Counted from the stretch's first letter, positions 47,224 to 62,512 are shown. The stretch: DNA of 64,000 bases from Anas platyrhynchos (GCF_047663525.1 NC_092589.1:79487501-79551500), one strand, 5' to 3'. Program-made: numbers and translations. Notes: generated by a model not told the origin, from the letters alone.

Positions 47224-50200
47224 CCAGCTTATGTTGATTTTTGCTTGAAATACATCTAGAGGGCAGTTTATGACCCACAAGAGCAGAAGGTTCTTTCCCT
47301 GCCTTTCTATAATGACAGTCTGAGCAGGGTCTCTGAGGAATAAGGGATTTAGGTTGAACAGCTCTAGGAGATGAAACTCAAGTTAAAAACAAGGGGCTGA
47401 ACCAATCTTTATGTGACTGTTCTTAGTTTCTCTGCTATTGAAACCAACACAGCTTTTCACATAAGAGCTAGTGTGAGCTGAGTTTGAAGGATAGTTTGGG
47501 AAAGGTGTCTATTCACAGAGACTGATCATTTTCTGGAGACTGAAATGGCCGGCAAATCAGAAAAGTACTTTAACATTGTGCCTTGTAATGCAGTCACCCT
47601 CCGGTTAAAAGCTCACAAGGCTTTCATTGCAGGGATTATCTTACACCAAACTCATCTGCTAACTAATGAACCCCCCTGTATCATCACAAGACAATTTCTG
47701 CTACATAGGAAAGAGTCAAATATTATTTATTCTGTTCTCTGCAAGAAATTATAGTGTATTCACGGTGCAGTATTTGTGTAGGAAGTTTTGAACTATAATG
47801 TCAATGTGAGGATAAACACTTGCTGCTCCAGAATACCAACATTAACTTCTCACGACACTAAAAAAGTAAATTAACCTATTTTCTGTCCTCCAAATCTGTT
47901 TCCTCACATTGTTTTGGTGCCCTCTACTTATGTGCCCCCTACTGATGCGGGACCGTGGTTCTTAGAATTTACCTTTCACTGAAACACTAGCTCACAGACA
48001 GGAAAGTACTGTCTGGTTTTACATCCTTTGGGTTCAGAGAACTAGCCATTCATTACACAGACTCAAACATCTATTAGGAAGCTACTGCTAACAGGATTGT
48101 GGAAAAATGTTACAAAAGTAAGATGTTAAAACCTGGAATGAGAGGTTTGCAAGGAAGCAGAAGCCTAGAGCAGAATTCTAGCAATACCACTTGCTTATAC
48201 TCCAAGGAGCTGACAGGATTTTGTGGTAACTGCAGTAATAACTATTAAGATATTCACTGGGAATAGCAATATTTTTTTTTGCAGAATGAAGTGTTAACCT
48301 CAGAAGCAATAACTTCTGCCTTCCTTAAAGCAGACTGAAGAACCAGCAAACTCTGCCTTCATGGCTTTTGGGACCCTTAGTTCTATATACAGGGAGGCAG
48401 TAGCACAGTGAAAACATACAGCAAGCACCTGTCAACAAATAGTATTTTCTTGCGAAGTAGCTTTTCTATAATGCTAGGATATTAAGATTGGTTCCTTTGT
48501 TTGCCCACTAGAATTTATGGAAGATTTATTTTTCACAATGTTCTTCAAAATGCGTTTTCCATATTTAACATTTCCTTCTTCCTTTTTGTGCCTAAGGTAA
48601 CTACCAATCTCCTGCTGTAGCTCTCACATAAAGGTGACGGACACTAAGGAGACATTCATTACAAGACATCCAGCCAAATAACCTTAGCTCACCCTTCCTC
48701 TTTCATGGCTTTCCTTCCACCACGGAAGCACAAATTTCCTTTTTGCAGATCCCCTCCCCCATCAACCTCTGGCATGCCAGCCTCTGAAAAGAAAACTTTG
48801 TCAAAGAAATGTGTTTACTGAGACTATTGCCAACTGGAAGAATTCATTACCTTTGATAGTTTCATTATAAAGTACATTTCTGAGTGTTGTGACATAGCGA
48901 GTATCTTCTAGGTGCTTTTTTTCCTAGTTGAAAGTATAATATCTCATCAGTACAAGGCTATTTTTCTCAGTACAAAACTTAAAACTTTAAAGTGCAAAAT
49001 TTGGCACTACATCTGCAAGCAACTCCACGTAGTAGCAACACAACCAAGGAGATAGTAGCAGGGTACTAGCAACATTAACCCTAAGTACACCAGGCAAGGC
49101 TTGCAAAAAATATATCTATTGTGTGAATGCATCATGTTCACAAAGAAATAAAATGGAAATTTAAAGGAACTGTTTTATCATGGCTCCTTTGCAATGGTGA
49201 TTTCTTAGTTACTCCAGAAAGGATATATATATATATATTTCTGATATGCAACACTGCAGGAGGGAGAAAAAAAGGTAACCTTCCTGGTCAATAATATCAG
49301 TATCTGTTTTTCTGGCATATCTTTATGCTAGCTTCACTGGCATACTATCAAAGTCTTCCCAGTAACCCAAATATATAACTACTTGCAGAAGTATAACTGT
49401 CATTACTAGTCTAGTACTGAGATCTTCCAAAGGCTTAGTGTCAAGGTCAGTCCTATGATTTTTATAATCCAAACAAGCTGGCCACTGCATCCATCAAAAA
49501 AAAAAATGTCAGCACTGGCAGTCACTGCAAATCTCCTAGAAGAGCTAAGATGGCTTTCTGGAGAATTTGAAAGTGTGAGGGAACGTTTTGTTTCCAAGGG
49601 TGGAAAGGGACATTGAGGACAGTATTTTAAAATTAAGCTGGAGCAAAGGGACAGTGTTATTTTTGAAGTCATGGACACTGAATAATGAATAAAGAACTCT
49701 TGTTACTTTTCTTGCCTTACTTAAAATCCTGAATTGTTCAGGGCTAATTCTTATCTTTATCAGCATTTGGTTTCAGGAGAACTCAAGAAGAAATACTTTA
49801 AAGCCTCTGGTGATCACTCCTGGGATCAGATTGGGCATCTCTGGCACAGAGGATTTATCAAAAGTGAGAAGCAGAAGGAGAACACTGAGGCAAACAGACA
49901 TGTCAGAGATGGGCCCATCTACAAGCAGATAGTATCTATGGAGATACTCTGGAAATATTAAAAGAACAGTTGAATGCAGTGGGAACTGATACGAATCTCA
50001 TGCAAACAAACATTACTGTTGGAAAGAACATTCCTTTGAAATTCCTTTCCCTGTCCTCTGGCATATTGTAGCAGCCCCAGCCGTGACATATCTACCTTTA
50101 TGCTAAAGGTGGTGTTGTCTTAGACCAAACTTACAGTTAGCTGGAGGTTTTTTCACCTGCAGTATTAAAAGAAAATATATTGCTTCAGGCTAGCTTGAGT

Positions 50201-50694
50201 TTATCTTTCTATCTCCAAGTCATTAATGTGTGGACATGCCCCAAACTACTTTTGCTTCAGTTCTCTGAGACAAAAATTTTTTTTTTTGATGGAATTAACT
50301 CTTACTGCTCCCAGTTATGCCTTTTTAGCAACTGGAGTAGTAGATTTTTTCCTTGCATGGGCTTGTTTCCATTCTTTTCCACACCTGTCCCACAGATTTC
50401 TGAAAGCAGCCCAGTCTGAATAGACTCATCGGAGCTACATAGAGTTAAAGGTTTTCAGGCTGAAAGTTGAATGAGCTGCTAATCTCAGGCTGTGTATTTT
50501 GATTCTATAGTTGTTTGCACCATTCTTTTTCTTCCCTTCTCCACCTCTTTTGTTTTTGGGATATTTGTTCAATTCCTCAGATTCCAGTTTTGTGTGTTTG
50601 CACTTTGAGGACAATATAGAATGTTTTTATTCAACAGTGGTAATTTTTATTATTATGAACAGTTTTAGAAAAATAATCTAAGAGGACAGGTAGC
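46976..50694 (-). other. FUT9: FUT9 intron, no exon seen
   Basis: Unique AT-rich sequence with a 35-base T-run at 47189-47223 and an (AT)n tract at 49224-49239. Short open frames show no domain. Confidence 0.6.
47189..47223. repeat. Poly(T) run, 35 bases
   Basis: Uninterrupted T-run followed by 'ccagctt'. On the FUT9 strand it is a poly(A). Confidence 0.95.
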
Positions 50695-50880
50695 ATAATT
50701 AAGACATTGTTTAGGGAAGGTGCTGAAGCAATCACTGGAGACTGTTAAGAACAGGTTAGACAAGCATCACTCAGCAAGGAGAGATTAGATTCTCTCAGGT
50801 CCTGGGGCTGGGCTAGATGACCTCTTTTGATTCCTTCCAGCCTTATGGTCAGTGATGATATTAATCACAGATTGTTGTAA
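50695..50880 (+). mobile_element. Old CR1-type LINE 3' end
   Basis: Blocks in CR1 order: 'gactgttaagaacaggttag', 'acaagcatcactcagcaagg', 'ggctgggctagatgacctct', 'ttgattccttccagcctta'. The final ATTCTATG tail is degraded. It resembles the older sauropsid CR1 type rather than the young avian copies. Confidence 0.7.
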
Positions 50881-53616
50881 AAAGTACCTAACAAAAATGC
50901 ATCCCGACAGCCTAAAACTGCAGAAAATTGCTGAATAAATTAGTAAAAAAAAAAAAAAATCTCATCTTGAAACCTTTCTTGCAGTCTATGAAACAGCAAT
51001 ACTGCATAGTGAAAATGTAAAGGAAACTGAAAAATCTAGTGCACAACAACGACAACAACAACAAAAGTCCCCGTTTTCAAAGGCAAAACAGAGAGCTTCC
51101 TGTCAATTGCTGGCTGAGGTACTGCTGCTTTTTTGAGAATCTCTGAATCTTCTCCTCTCAGGCCTTGGTGAGTAACACCCTATTCTCATCTCCATTCTCC
51201 CAATTGCTGTGCAACACACAGAATGCTGCAATGGCTCAGCAGCCTTCAGTGTTCCCGTGTGATTGCCATCTATCCTCTCCTTCTCCTGGTGGCACTCACA
51301 TACTGTCACTCCCCAGCTGCTGAGGCAGCAGCTCAGTGGTTCCTTTCTGCAATCCGACGCTACAGCAGACAGCCTTAGCCAGGGATGCAGGTTCTTTTGT
51401 AATAACAGAGGGAAGCAGCTACAGCATTGCTCTCCATACTGGACAGATCCTACTTCCACGCCCCACTGCCACATATTTGAAAAGGAAAAAGAAAAGAATT
51501 ACCTGAAAATCCTATCCAAGGAACTTTTTTTCCAGCCAATACAGCAGTAGCATCAGGACACCCCACTTCACACTGTAGCTCTATCTCTTTCTATTTATGA
51601 ACTCTAAGGGAACATAAGAGTGTTGTTTGTTCCCTGCCTTGCACAACTGGAAAATTCATGCATGCAGAGCTTTAAGAAACATCAGCAGCATTGCCAGGCT
51701 TGGTAACATGCAGAGACAGTAACTTTTTACCTTAATGACCATGTTGGCTTGTCCACGTCAAAGCTAGTTTACAACTGATAACATTCTGTGAAGGGAGTGG
51801 TGGCTTTCCATACAGTGCTGACTACAGAAAAGGCAGTTCTTTACCACCATAACTTACAAGCCAAGTTTATCCACCTCCCCAGGAAAGTACTTTTTGTCTT
51901 CCTGAAGATAAAACTCCCCCTAGTTATACAGTACAATCCAGTCTTCTTTCAAAAGCACTGAAAATGCTCTGCACCAAATGAAGCTGTTAAAAAAAAAAGC
52001 ACCCCCAGAAACAGGTAAGGTGGTTTCTTTCTCCCTTCTTTCCATGTAGTTTGGGGACAGCAAATTGCTGTTCTCACTGATGGTGCCAGAACTGCAGAAA
52101 GAGCTGTTCAGTAGCTTTGCGGATGGCTTGTAAAACTGCAGCCAACCAGATGAAATATGGAAAACATATCTACACAAGGTATGAGTTTGTGATGGCCACC
52201 AGCCTACCAGAAAGCCCTAGTTAACTCACAGTAGCTGTGAAAATGGTGTAAATTAAGTCAAAAAGAGATGGGATGTAAAGTGGAAAATGAAGAATCATAG
52301 GCTTTGCTGTGTATGTGTGCTAAACTGCACATCCCAGAATCACGGTTGCTTCTGACCAATTTCCTAGTATATAATTCCTTAGTACAATGGAAAAAAATGC
52401 CTCTCCATGCAAAGCAGACAAATCAGGGTCAGGAAAAAGTGGAAAATGCCTGCTTATAATAGTGAACATTTACTAGGGGACATTACTTCTGTGGCAAAGC
52501 AAGGCTTTTGGAGCTCTAAGCACCAGCTGTTTGCGTAGATATGATTAGAGGCTGTGTGCAGCCTCTTACACTGCTGAATCTTGCTGCATAGGCAAGCTTG
52601 AAAATTTTAATTGGGATTTAATGCTGTTCTTTTTGCAGATACAACTGCAAAGATCTGGAGGATTGTGCCAGTGGCAGCATAACTTCTGAGACAGCTCTGT
52701 AGCCTAGAAAGAAAGCCTGAGAGGCCTCTAAAATTTCCCATAAAATCCTCATAATTTGAGCTCTTCTTAACATTTCAGTTCTCTGCCTGCCTAGCACCTT
52801 TTTCTTAAGAAACTCATAAATACTCTGGCTTTTGGATCTGTACTGATATCAGTATTTTAGGATGCAAATTGATGGTCTTGCTTTAATTTACAAATCCTAA
52901 ACTGTTAAGAATGCTAGTTGCTGGAGAGAAAACTGCACTTGAGAGAGAAGGGGGCAACTGAAGTGCTCACATCCGTTGTAATCAGCTCTATGGCTGAAAG
53001 GGAAAAAGACATTTACTTATAAAGTCAGAATAAAAATGCAGAAGAGAGCTGATGATTTATAGGTTGTCAACAGGATTCGGCAATGACCAAGAGTCCTTAT
53101 CCAGATTCTGTAACTTCTTGTCCACACTGCTCTTGCTTTCTTAAAAGAGACTCAGTAAGTCAAAGGCTGAGGTTAAAGTCAGTGTATATAAAATACAAAT
53201 CCTTCGTATCCTAAGATACTGAGTGCCAAAAATGATCGTCACTTATTTTCTGTATTGAAAAAATGTACTTCAAGTAAGTGAGCACTTATAAGTGCAAGTG
53301 CCTCAATACAAAATACATGGACAATTGGAAAAGCATCAAGCATTTTCCAATTGCACACCAGCAGTTATGTTTTCAAGGTGAATTATGTTGGTAAAGTGTT
53401 AAACATTTTAAAGAATGAGCCTGGTAGGTGTAAGATGGAAGGTCATTATAAAACAGGACTCTTAATGTAAGTGTTTTATCTTGCTGGAGCAAAGAAGTGT
53501 GTAAGTCACTATAAACTTTGGCCAAATTTGGAAATTTTAAAAAATAAGAAAGGAAAACTTTTTAGAGACCAATCCATTTGGCTTCTTACTCATGCACAGA
53601 AAGCAAGAGCAAGATC

Positions 53617-53666
53617 CACACACACACACACACAAAACAAACAAACAAACAAACAAACAAAAAAAA
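53617..53666. repeat. (CA)n followed by (AAAC)n
   Basis: About nine CA dinucleotides grade into seven AAAC units and an A-run. Confidence 0.9.
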
Positions 53667-56600
53667 CATAATTGCTCAAAACAATTTTATAAGAGCTTAA
53701 AAATCACGCATATACATACCCTCACACCCAAACAGAAACAAAACGAATTCACCAAAACCTAAACAGCAGAAAATTAAACAGTAAGGATGAAAACATATTT
53801 TAAATATATGTATTAAATAGTATATATTGTAAACCCAGCAAAAATAGCAATCCCTAAGCCTCTCAAACTATACATTCCTCTGAGAAAACAAAATATCAGT
53901 TGAGAGAAACAGTGGTTAATTTCTTGGAGTATCTCTTTGTGTGTATAATGAAAGGAAGAATAAAGAGCTGGAACTACTAGTATAACAAGCTGAGAAATAC
54001 AAAGCTGTAACAACAAGTCACTGAAAAGACATTTTCTATAGAAAAGAAAAAAAAATCTTTCAGTCAAGAAACAGTAAATACATGAGGAGTGAGTTGAAGG
54101 AATTACAGTCTGGAAAAAAAAATCCTACAACACCTACATGCACTAAGATGATGTTTTCTTGTTACTACTTGCTGTCTGGGTTAACATATGCAGTGATGCC
54201 TCTGAAAGCAACTCTCACGGTTAGAATATAGGAAGGAAGAACAGGTTGATGACAATAAATTGCATAAAACAGATTGGTAGTTAGTACAGAGATCATGCTT
54301 AATTTGAAAAGACTCAGGTTACTTGCTATGGAACTTGCTGTTTCCTAGCTAATTTTCTTCCTTTTCAGACTATTGAAAAAAACAAGTTGAGTATCTGCAG
54401 TGTAAGTTAAAGCAGTCCATTCTGATGTTCAGTTACTGCATTTTACTGTCATACATTATTTTACTCTTAATAGAGCAAAAATTCCATAGTGAATTCATGT
54501 ATTTTTTACCACTGCAATAACAGGTTAAAGTAAAATTATTTACTATATCTTGAAGATACAATTTGCTAGGCAGTCTTTTTGCCATCTTAAGGTTTGCAGC
54601 CCATATTTTTTATCTGCTACAATCCTACTGTACATATTAGAACGAGGCATTTAAATAGGGGTGAAAAAATAGTTCTCATTTGTTCCAGTACATGAGGAAG
54701 ACTTTCTATAGCCATCTTACTCAGAAAGCAGCTTTCTTAAAAAGTCAACTGAGATGTCTAGGAGCAAATGCAAGGAGAAAAAGAGAGGACAATGAAAAGA
54801 AATTAGAAAATTGGAAAAAAAAGGAGCACTCTGCTAAATTCCATTTTCCTCTGCTTTGAAGACATTGGTGTAAAGAAAAATGATGGCAGGCAGTTGCCTT
54901 TATTTAGTCTGTGTTTCCCTGCAGTTAGTGCAGCTTAGCACAGGTGGGTAGGACTAATTTTATGACAAGGATGATAAGAAACTCATGCTTGGTTAGCCTA
55001 CCCCTGGTCCTAAGGAGCCCCAAACCAGAAACAGGCACTACTAATAGGGCTCAGGGGGTATGCTGGTGTCTGACTCCAAAACTGCAACCCTGAAAATCTC
55101 TGTTCATTTGTTCCTTAATGCTAGTCATACTTGAACTCTCTCTGGCCCTCTGCCTTTCAGCCTCCTGTGCACTCAGCAGCCTGGTGCCAGCACATGCCTG
55201 GAAGGGGCTCATTCTTCACAGCGAAGGGCCACTTAAATCGATAAGCCAGCTATTCTCCCAGCTCGCAGCCCTGAGGAAGGACTTAGTAGCTGTGTCTACA
55301 ACCACAGACTCCATCTCAAATGCAGTGTTAGCAGCTGCTTTTTGCTTCTCTGCTTTTAAACAAACCAGAATAGGGTGAAGTCCCTTTATGCAGCACTTGA
55401 AGCTACAAACTCGGATGAGAGATACAAATCCTACTTCAGCATGAAGTAATTCGGTCCTAGATATTGCACTTTCCTTAAAGATTTCCTAGCTCCTTGATGG
55501 CAGTGACTGTTGATTTTAAAATGTGAGAAGAGATCTAGGATTAGAAGGAAAGAATCCTTTCCTCCTTATTGGTGCCCGAGCTGCTAATCCAGACACTACT
55601 ATTTTCCCCTGACCTCCTTCTGTCTCTTGCCTATTGACTCCTTAATGATTTATGCCCAGGGGCACATCTGCAGCAGTGGAGCATGGTGTCCAACTTCTTT
55701 CCCTGTGCAGTTTACATCCTTGTAATGGGGGATGGTGCAGAGAGGTGGTAGAGGTGGTCTGAATCTCCTGTGTTGGAAAGATCACAACTGGTCTGTATGA
55801 TGGGTGACTGTTTTTTCTGTCCTCCTCTTGCTAGGTTTAAAAAGCTGTAACACCCCAATTTCTTCATAAAAGAAAGAGTCTAGCTCCCTGATTTCAAGGG
55901 AGGATTCCCAGCTCTGAGTCCCAAGGAGAGTACTCTTAAAGAGTACCAAAGAGTACCAGATGTGCCTTGGTGAGGGATGGAGGAAGGCACATCCCTGTCC
56001 CATTTTAGGCAGCCTCTTCCATTGCTTATCCTGTGTCTCCATCCTCACTGGTTTAATTTCCTGCATTTAGGTTGGCAGCCTAAATACCCTAAGGAAGCTT
56101 TTGGGTTCCTATCCTGGGGCTGACAGCTAACAGGCAGCCATGCTAATGTTTAGGGCACAAGCTGGATCTGAGTGCAGATTCTGGCATGCATGGTCAGACA
56201 TCAAACAAAACCAAAGACCAAACTACTATGAATACTATGAAGTCTCCCTCCCAGCCAAATTAAATGAAGTAAATAAAATTCTTATGTATAATCTTTCATA
56301 AAGGGAGTGAAACCAAAAAGAATAATAATATTAGTAAATCTTGATATTTCTGACCAGCATATTGATCTAATGAAGAACAGCATGGTTTTGCCAAGTCTAA
56401 ATCACTATTAGAGCCTGCTGGTGCCCTAAAAAACCTCTTACATGGGACAGAGAACAAGGTGATAGGAGAACTTCCTGGCTCATTTATCTGTTTCACTTGA
56501 GTTCAGTTGAATGAAATTTAATTTGGGTTAATCACTTTCTATCTCATTTTTTTTTTTTTTACAACTATAGCATGAAACTAATGATATTTTCCCTCCTTTA

Positions 56601-57098
56601 ATAAAATACTTTAAATAGTCTACAGATTATAAGCACCATACAAGCAAAACCAATGCTGCATTGGTAATAGCAATAGTTACTTCTGAAATGCCTTCCTTAA
56701 ATAATCTTAAAGGATTTTTACAAGCATTAGTTAAGTTCTAATCATAGCACAGTTAGGAAATTATTACTGAAACTGCTTTAGTGGGAGTCAAGGAGGGGTG
56801 AAAATGAAGTCCAAGAAAGATTAAGTGATTTACATAATGCCATATAGTTTTTATGGTATTTGACAATGATGGTTTTAATTTATATCAAAATGGTTGCATC
56901 TGTGGGATAGAATATCTTCCTTCAAACCAATGTCACCAGAAACTACTCATCACATTAATTCAGACCAGATACCTCTAGCATATCTTCATTTCAGTCTCTG
57001 AAAACAGATCCCGAACTTCTTGACTGTAATACATTAGTAGAGGAAAATGTAAGATATAATCAGAAGCCAATATAAGCCAATGACCCCTTGATCTGTAC

Positions 57099-57122
57099 AA
57101 TAAATAAATAAATAAATAAATA
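57099..57122. repeat. (AATA)n microsatellite
   Basis: About six perfect ATAA-type tetranucleotides. Confidence 0.9.
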
Positions 57123-58693
57123 ACACCTTGAACTCCTTTTTTTTTTTTTTTTCAGAACACTGAAAAACACTGTCAGAAGAGCCGAATTTATTGAAAGACA
57201 AGAAGTATCAGAGATGAATCTTGCTCACAGAAACACTAGCAAGCCTTCTATTAATTTCAGTATGGTTACGGTTTTGTTCTTTCAAGTGAATGCAGCAACA
57301 TCTAAGAAGTGAGAAAAAGAGCACAAAAGCTATTCCTTTGTGACCAAAGTTGGCTTAGAAATGAAAAACCTAAGGCAGCTCAAGAGACAGCAAGAAAGAT
57401 ATATGTCAGAGCCTAAACTCTAGAACAAGTTACAAATAATAAACACTCTCCCCTACATAGACACACACACACAATCGGTAACCTTAGGAAATTTAACACA
57501 TTTTTTAGATTCACTGTAATGTCTTATCAACACCACTTTACATTCTTTGTGCCTGTACCCTATACGTATGTAAATATACATACACACACACATGCTTATG
57601 AACATATAGTAAACTACTGCCCAAACTGCTGGACATGGGTAGAAGCAGTGGGTCTAACGAGATAAGATGATGCTTTGCCGTGTGACAGCCAGGAGATGTA
57701 GGTGGTAATGGCACAACTACTCCTGCCTCACTGACAACTATGAGGGAGAGAAACAGAGCACTGAATTCAGAGAGACACTGAGCAGGGGAGGGATAGGTGA
57801 GAAGAGGAGATGAAGAGTGGAGATGGGGTTATTGTGTATGAGAAATAGAATCTTTTTCTTTCTTACCTTAACCCTTTTATCAGAGAGGATGTGAAAGAAA
57901 GCACTGATCTCAAACACTTCCCTTAGAAAGAAGCATAGCAGCAGGCTGAATCCTGAAGTCCTGAACATCATTAAGAGCATAAGACTTCTGTATACATATC
58001 TTGAGATCAGAAATCTTCCTTCAGACTTTTGGAAAAAAAGTACATCAAGGAAGAGAAGGCAGTTGCTCATATCAGGATGTTGATGAAATTTGTCTATGAT
58101 GTGGCAGTAAGGTGGATTGACTCAACAATCATTTCTAATATGCAAACAAGTACATCTATTTGCATAGTTGACATGAATAGAAAGCTTTAAGGATAAAGGA
58201 TTCTTAAAATCCATTTTAGTTTTCATTCATATTCTGCTCCTTTTTTTTCGTTCATTTTCCATGTCAGCAAGGATTTTTATTTTCTATTTTTTATTATTAC
58301 ATTGATTACGTTGCATTGCATTTAATTATTATTTTATTACCTATTATTATTATATTTTATTTTTATTTTATTTACTATCTTTCAAGGTTACTATGCTATG
58401 CAAGGTTACTAGGTTGGTTTTGGGTCTTAAGTACAATATGATAATTGTTTTCAACCAGCTACTTCTAGCGGATTTATTTTAACTGCCAATACAGAGGATT
58501 AATATTTTTTTAATCAAAGAACATTAAAAATATTTCTAAGGATGATTTAGAATAAAATCTTTCAATGTTTCAGCAAAGTGTTTTTTTGTGTGTTATTTCC
58601 GTGACTGTGGTTCCTAGTGAACTCTCACTGACACCTGTTACTAACACTAAAAACAACAGGAGAAAAAAACATATTTACAGAAAATAAAAAAAA

Positions 58694-58757
58694 AAGCCTT
58701 TAAAAATTTTTTTTAAAGGCTTAAAGGCTTTAAAAAAGGCTTTTTAAAGGCTTTAAA
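58694..58757. repeat. Hairpin and tandem AAAGGCTT repeats
   Basis: AAGCCTTTAAAAA (58694-58706) is perfectly complementary to TTTTTAAAGGCTT (58710-58722) across a 3-base loop. Rightward, AAAGGCTT recurs about three more times with AT-rich spacers, giving both inverted and tandem order. Confidence 0.85.
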
Positions 58758-61700
58758 AAATTACTTTGGATTTTCAAAGACATAGCTGTGTGGAGAAGAT
58801 GTTTTCTAGGTTCCAAATAGTATAATATTAACTTGAAAATGTATTTTTTTTGGGTACTCAAGAAATATTTAGAAAAGTCCTTACAATTTCAAGGAAGTCT
58901 TCCCACTTTAAGCTATTTTCTGAATGCCAGGCAAGCATTTATTCAAATGCCCATGGTGTAAACATTAAAACATGAAGTAAAAGATCACTTAACAGAGCTC
59001 GTGTATGATTGACAAATATTGGAATTTGATTGCATTTCTCTGTTATTTAAGAAGATACCAAATGAAATATGTACAACCGGGAAAAAAACTGTTTTGGATA
59101 GATGACCTTACTTGCTGATAAAAGTAAAATGAAATAAATTACATTTCAGCCTTTCTGAAACTACCCTATTATGCTGAACTGAACGGTAAGTATTTCACTG
59201 GGAAATTCTACATTCTGAAAGATATATTTTTTTATTATTATTATTGCTTTTTTTTTTTTTTAATGGAGAATAAAATATGATAATCTCCCAGGAGACTTCT
59301 GGAAAGATACTTTAAATTGTCATTTTGTGCAAGGAAGCAAGATAGAGTTCTGCAGAGCTGATGTGTTGATAGTATGATTACTGCAGCTAGATTTATTTTT
59401 CCATTGGGATTTTACATCTCTGCTTTATTTAACTGCTACATATAAGGGAAATTACATAAAAGGGCAAAATTGGCACAGAATTTCAGTTTGTAGTACCATG
59501 ATTTATAGAACCTAAAAACAATAGACATGTTTCCACTGCTGTTATTGCTTAAAATACAGAAGTAAGAGTTTTATTTCTTTTACAAATTCTTGCAGTGTAT
59601 AAAAGCTGTTGCTCTGTTAGTGGAGGCCAAACTGAGATTTACTGGACAGCAACTATAAACTATGGTACAAATGAGTGTCTTGTTTTCATTGGACAAGGTG
59701 AATTCAATTCCCTTTGTTTCCTACTCTCCCTCCATATATTGCTTCTGAAATGTTTTTGGATTCTGATGCATTGCACATAAAACTATGTTATTCTCTGGAA
59801 AAGTTCAAGAAGACTTGATCACAATATGTTTAATAAATTTTGTTGTTGTTTTAGTTATCGGTGTGTAAAAAACAAAATATTCTCTTGAGAATATAATTTT
59901 TCTTAACAATTTCTCAAGGATATTTTTTGGCAGATTTTGAACAATTTTTCAAGGAAGCCCATAGCTTCTCTAACTGCTTATTAGGGAGGGAATGGTTTGA
60001 AAGCAATTTTGCACAGAAAAAAAGTAAGAACATTTTCAACATCACAAAAATTTGTGGAGGGCAAGAAATCATTCCAGCTATCAATTCATGATAGCTTTAA
60101 CCACTGGAAGATTTCTTATCCTTTGGGAAAACTGAAGGACTGGTACACACTGTTGTATGATACTAACAGCATCACAATGTCCTCCTGAATTGTACAACTA
60201 GAACACCTAAAGAAAAGCAAAAGCAGAACTACATCTCACCTTGATGCAGACATAGCCTGGGCGATTACTAGTTTCCCTAATAACCCAGCAACTGGGTGGT
60301 TCAGGCACCAGCCACCCAGATGAATATTTTGCTTCCAGTTTTCCCTAAATTTTTTAGGTAAGGGTACTTTGAAGAATCTGCCTCAAGGAGTTTGTACCTG
60401 TTGCATCCATATGTACAATGTTTCTGAGATATCTTATGAAATTTCAGTATACAAAGAGAATCATAGAATCACAAAGAGCATGAACATGGTGACAGCTTCA
60501 TGGTCTCAGCCTTAAAAATCATAATTCCCACAGACAGTAGCCCCAACTCTCTCTATTAACTGCCTCTCTTACTTTTTTTTTCTTTTTTTTTTTTTTTTCT
60601 ACTTTCTGTGGCAAGCTTGTACCCTTGCTATATTTCAGAATTAACAACAGCTGTGGGAATCTGGCAGCTCCAGCAACATCCTAACAACTTATTGAACTAG
60701 CCAAATAGTACTGCCAGTGTCACTTTTTTGTCTTCTTCATTTGGCTTTTGCTGTTGTCTATGTATTTTCCTATTTTAAGGCCAAAAACCAGAAATTAGAA
60801 TGCTTTTGGTACGGCCTAGCATGTGAATACAAGAGAAATTATTAAATAAATGGGAAGTGCCTCATGGACAATAAAGGCCCATGAGAAGACTGAGAGAAGA
60901 GCATCTAGAAGCTGTGCATTTTTTTGTTTTAGTACTCTACTCCACTGGGAGAGACAAAAGATTATCCAGTGCTAGACAAGGATCTGGAAACTTTAGGACT
61001 TTATGTGTGTTCAGGAAAGACGGGATCTCCAGGCTAGTCCAAAGTAAAGACTGAAGAATAGAGATGGTTTGTTGATAGCAGTACTTGTTTGTTAAAATAT
61101 ATTTTATGTTACATATATGTTATTTAATTGTGTTCAGACATGAAAAACAATGAATTTTATGTGTTATTTGCTATGCAAAATTAGTTCCATGCCTATGAGT
61201 GTGTGTTACTCTCAAGGAGACATGGTACAGTATGTATTACATCCCTGACACTTCCTGCAGACTTTATTCTTAATCTTACATTCACTTCATACCAGGCTCA
61301 CTCGGCTCATTACTCATTAGTGGAGTTACTCCTTGTTCCCCCAGCAGCAGACATTCCAAATTAAAAATATCTGCAGGATCCAAATCACTGGAGCTTTCAG
61401 GTGAAGCCTCTGCCCCAGTAATGAGCATGAATTAAAATCCCACAAATCTGGTTATAACAGTGGTGTTTTGCATATATATTTTCTGGATCTACGGTTGCAG
61501 GCCTCATGTAGGTGACTATGTTAATGCCTCATTTCAAAGAAGAGGCACTATGCTTTTCCAGCTATATTCATCTCTGATTTCTCAGTTCTTCTGGAAGACT
61601 CTGGATGTGGGTGACAGCGCTCCCAGTAGCAGATGCTGCTCTGAGCAACCAAGTCATTTTCTCCCATGTTCCTCAGTGTGACAGACCCAGAGCCCTGCAC

Positions 61701-62481
61701 TGGCCCAGCAACCAGCCAACACAGGGCCTGCACTTCCATTTAGTATTTTTAGTGGAAGCATTCCACTTAATAAGTTTTCAGTTTACCAATTGGGAATTAC
61801 TGTTGAAGTTTTCCTGGTTGTTGGCCACAGTCTAGATATGACCACTAAGCTATCAAGATCTATATACTCCAAACAATAGGGGTAAAATAGAGGGTTTCCT
61901 GGTCATCAGCACTCTCCCTTTTGCTTTGCAGATCTGAAAGCTGTTGTCACTCCCTGCATAATAAGCCTCACTTTCTCTATAATAATGGTGGTAGATGCTT
62001 GCTACTGTGTGTCATAAGTCTGAAGGTATATTTCCATTGTAAATACAGAATATAAAACCCAGTATTTGAATGTCATACCCACAACTCAGCTAACACTCTG
62101 TCACTGTCATTTTAGCATCCTAATTACATCAACATTGTCCTTTGTGACTCATACTGCAGATTTCCAATCAAAATGTCTCTGATGAGGGAAGCTGCATTAT
62201 GGCAATCAAGCAGCAGAACAACATCTCTAAATAATCCCAGCTTGTTCAACATCCCAACTGCACTGTAAAAAGGTGATCTAAACAGCTAAATATGGCAGGA
62301 AAGCACACATCACTATGTGAACAACTCTGGCTTAGATAGCTGATGAGGAGCAATTAAATATGTCTGAGAATTGCCAGAGTTCAGTACACATTACCCATGG
62401 AACCACATAATGATGAATGATCATAAAGAAAAGGTGAGAAAATATACTTTATGCCTGTTAATATCTTCCCTGCATGCCCTG

Positions 62482-62512
62482 TTTTTATTATTATTATATT
62501 ATCTTTTTTTTA

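Noticed and set aside
60455..60490. Possible minus-strand CR1 tail
   Set aside because: Only the tail-like words 'atcatagaatcaca' are present, and the adjacent sequence does not continue into CR1, so it is too short to call.
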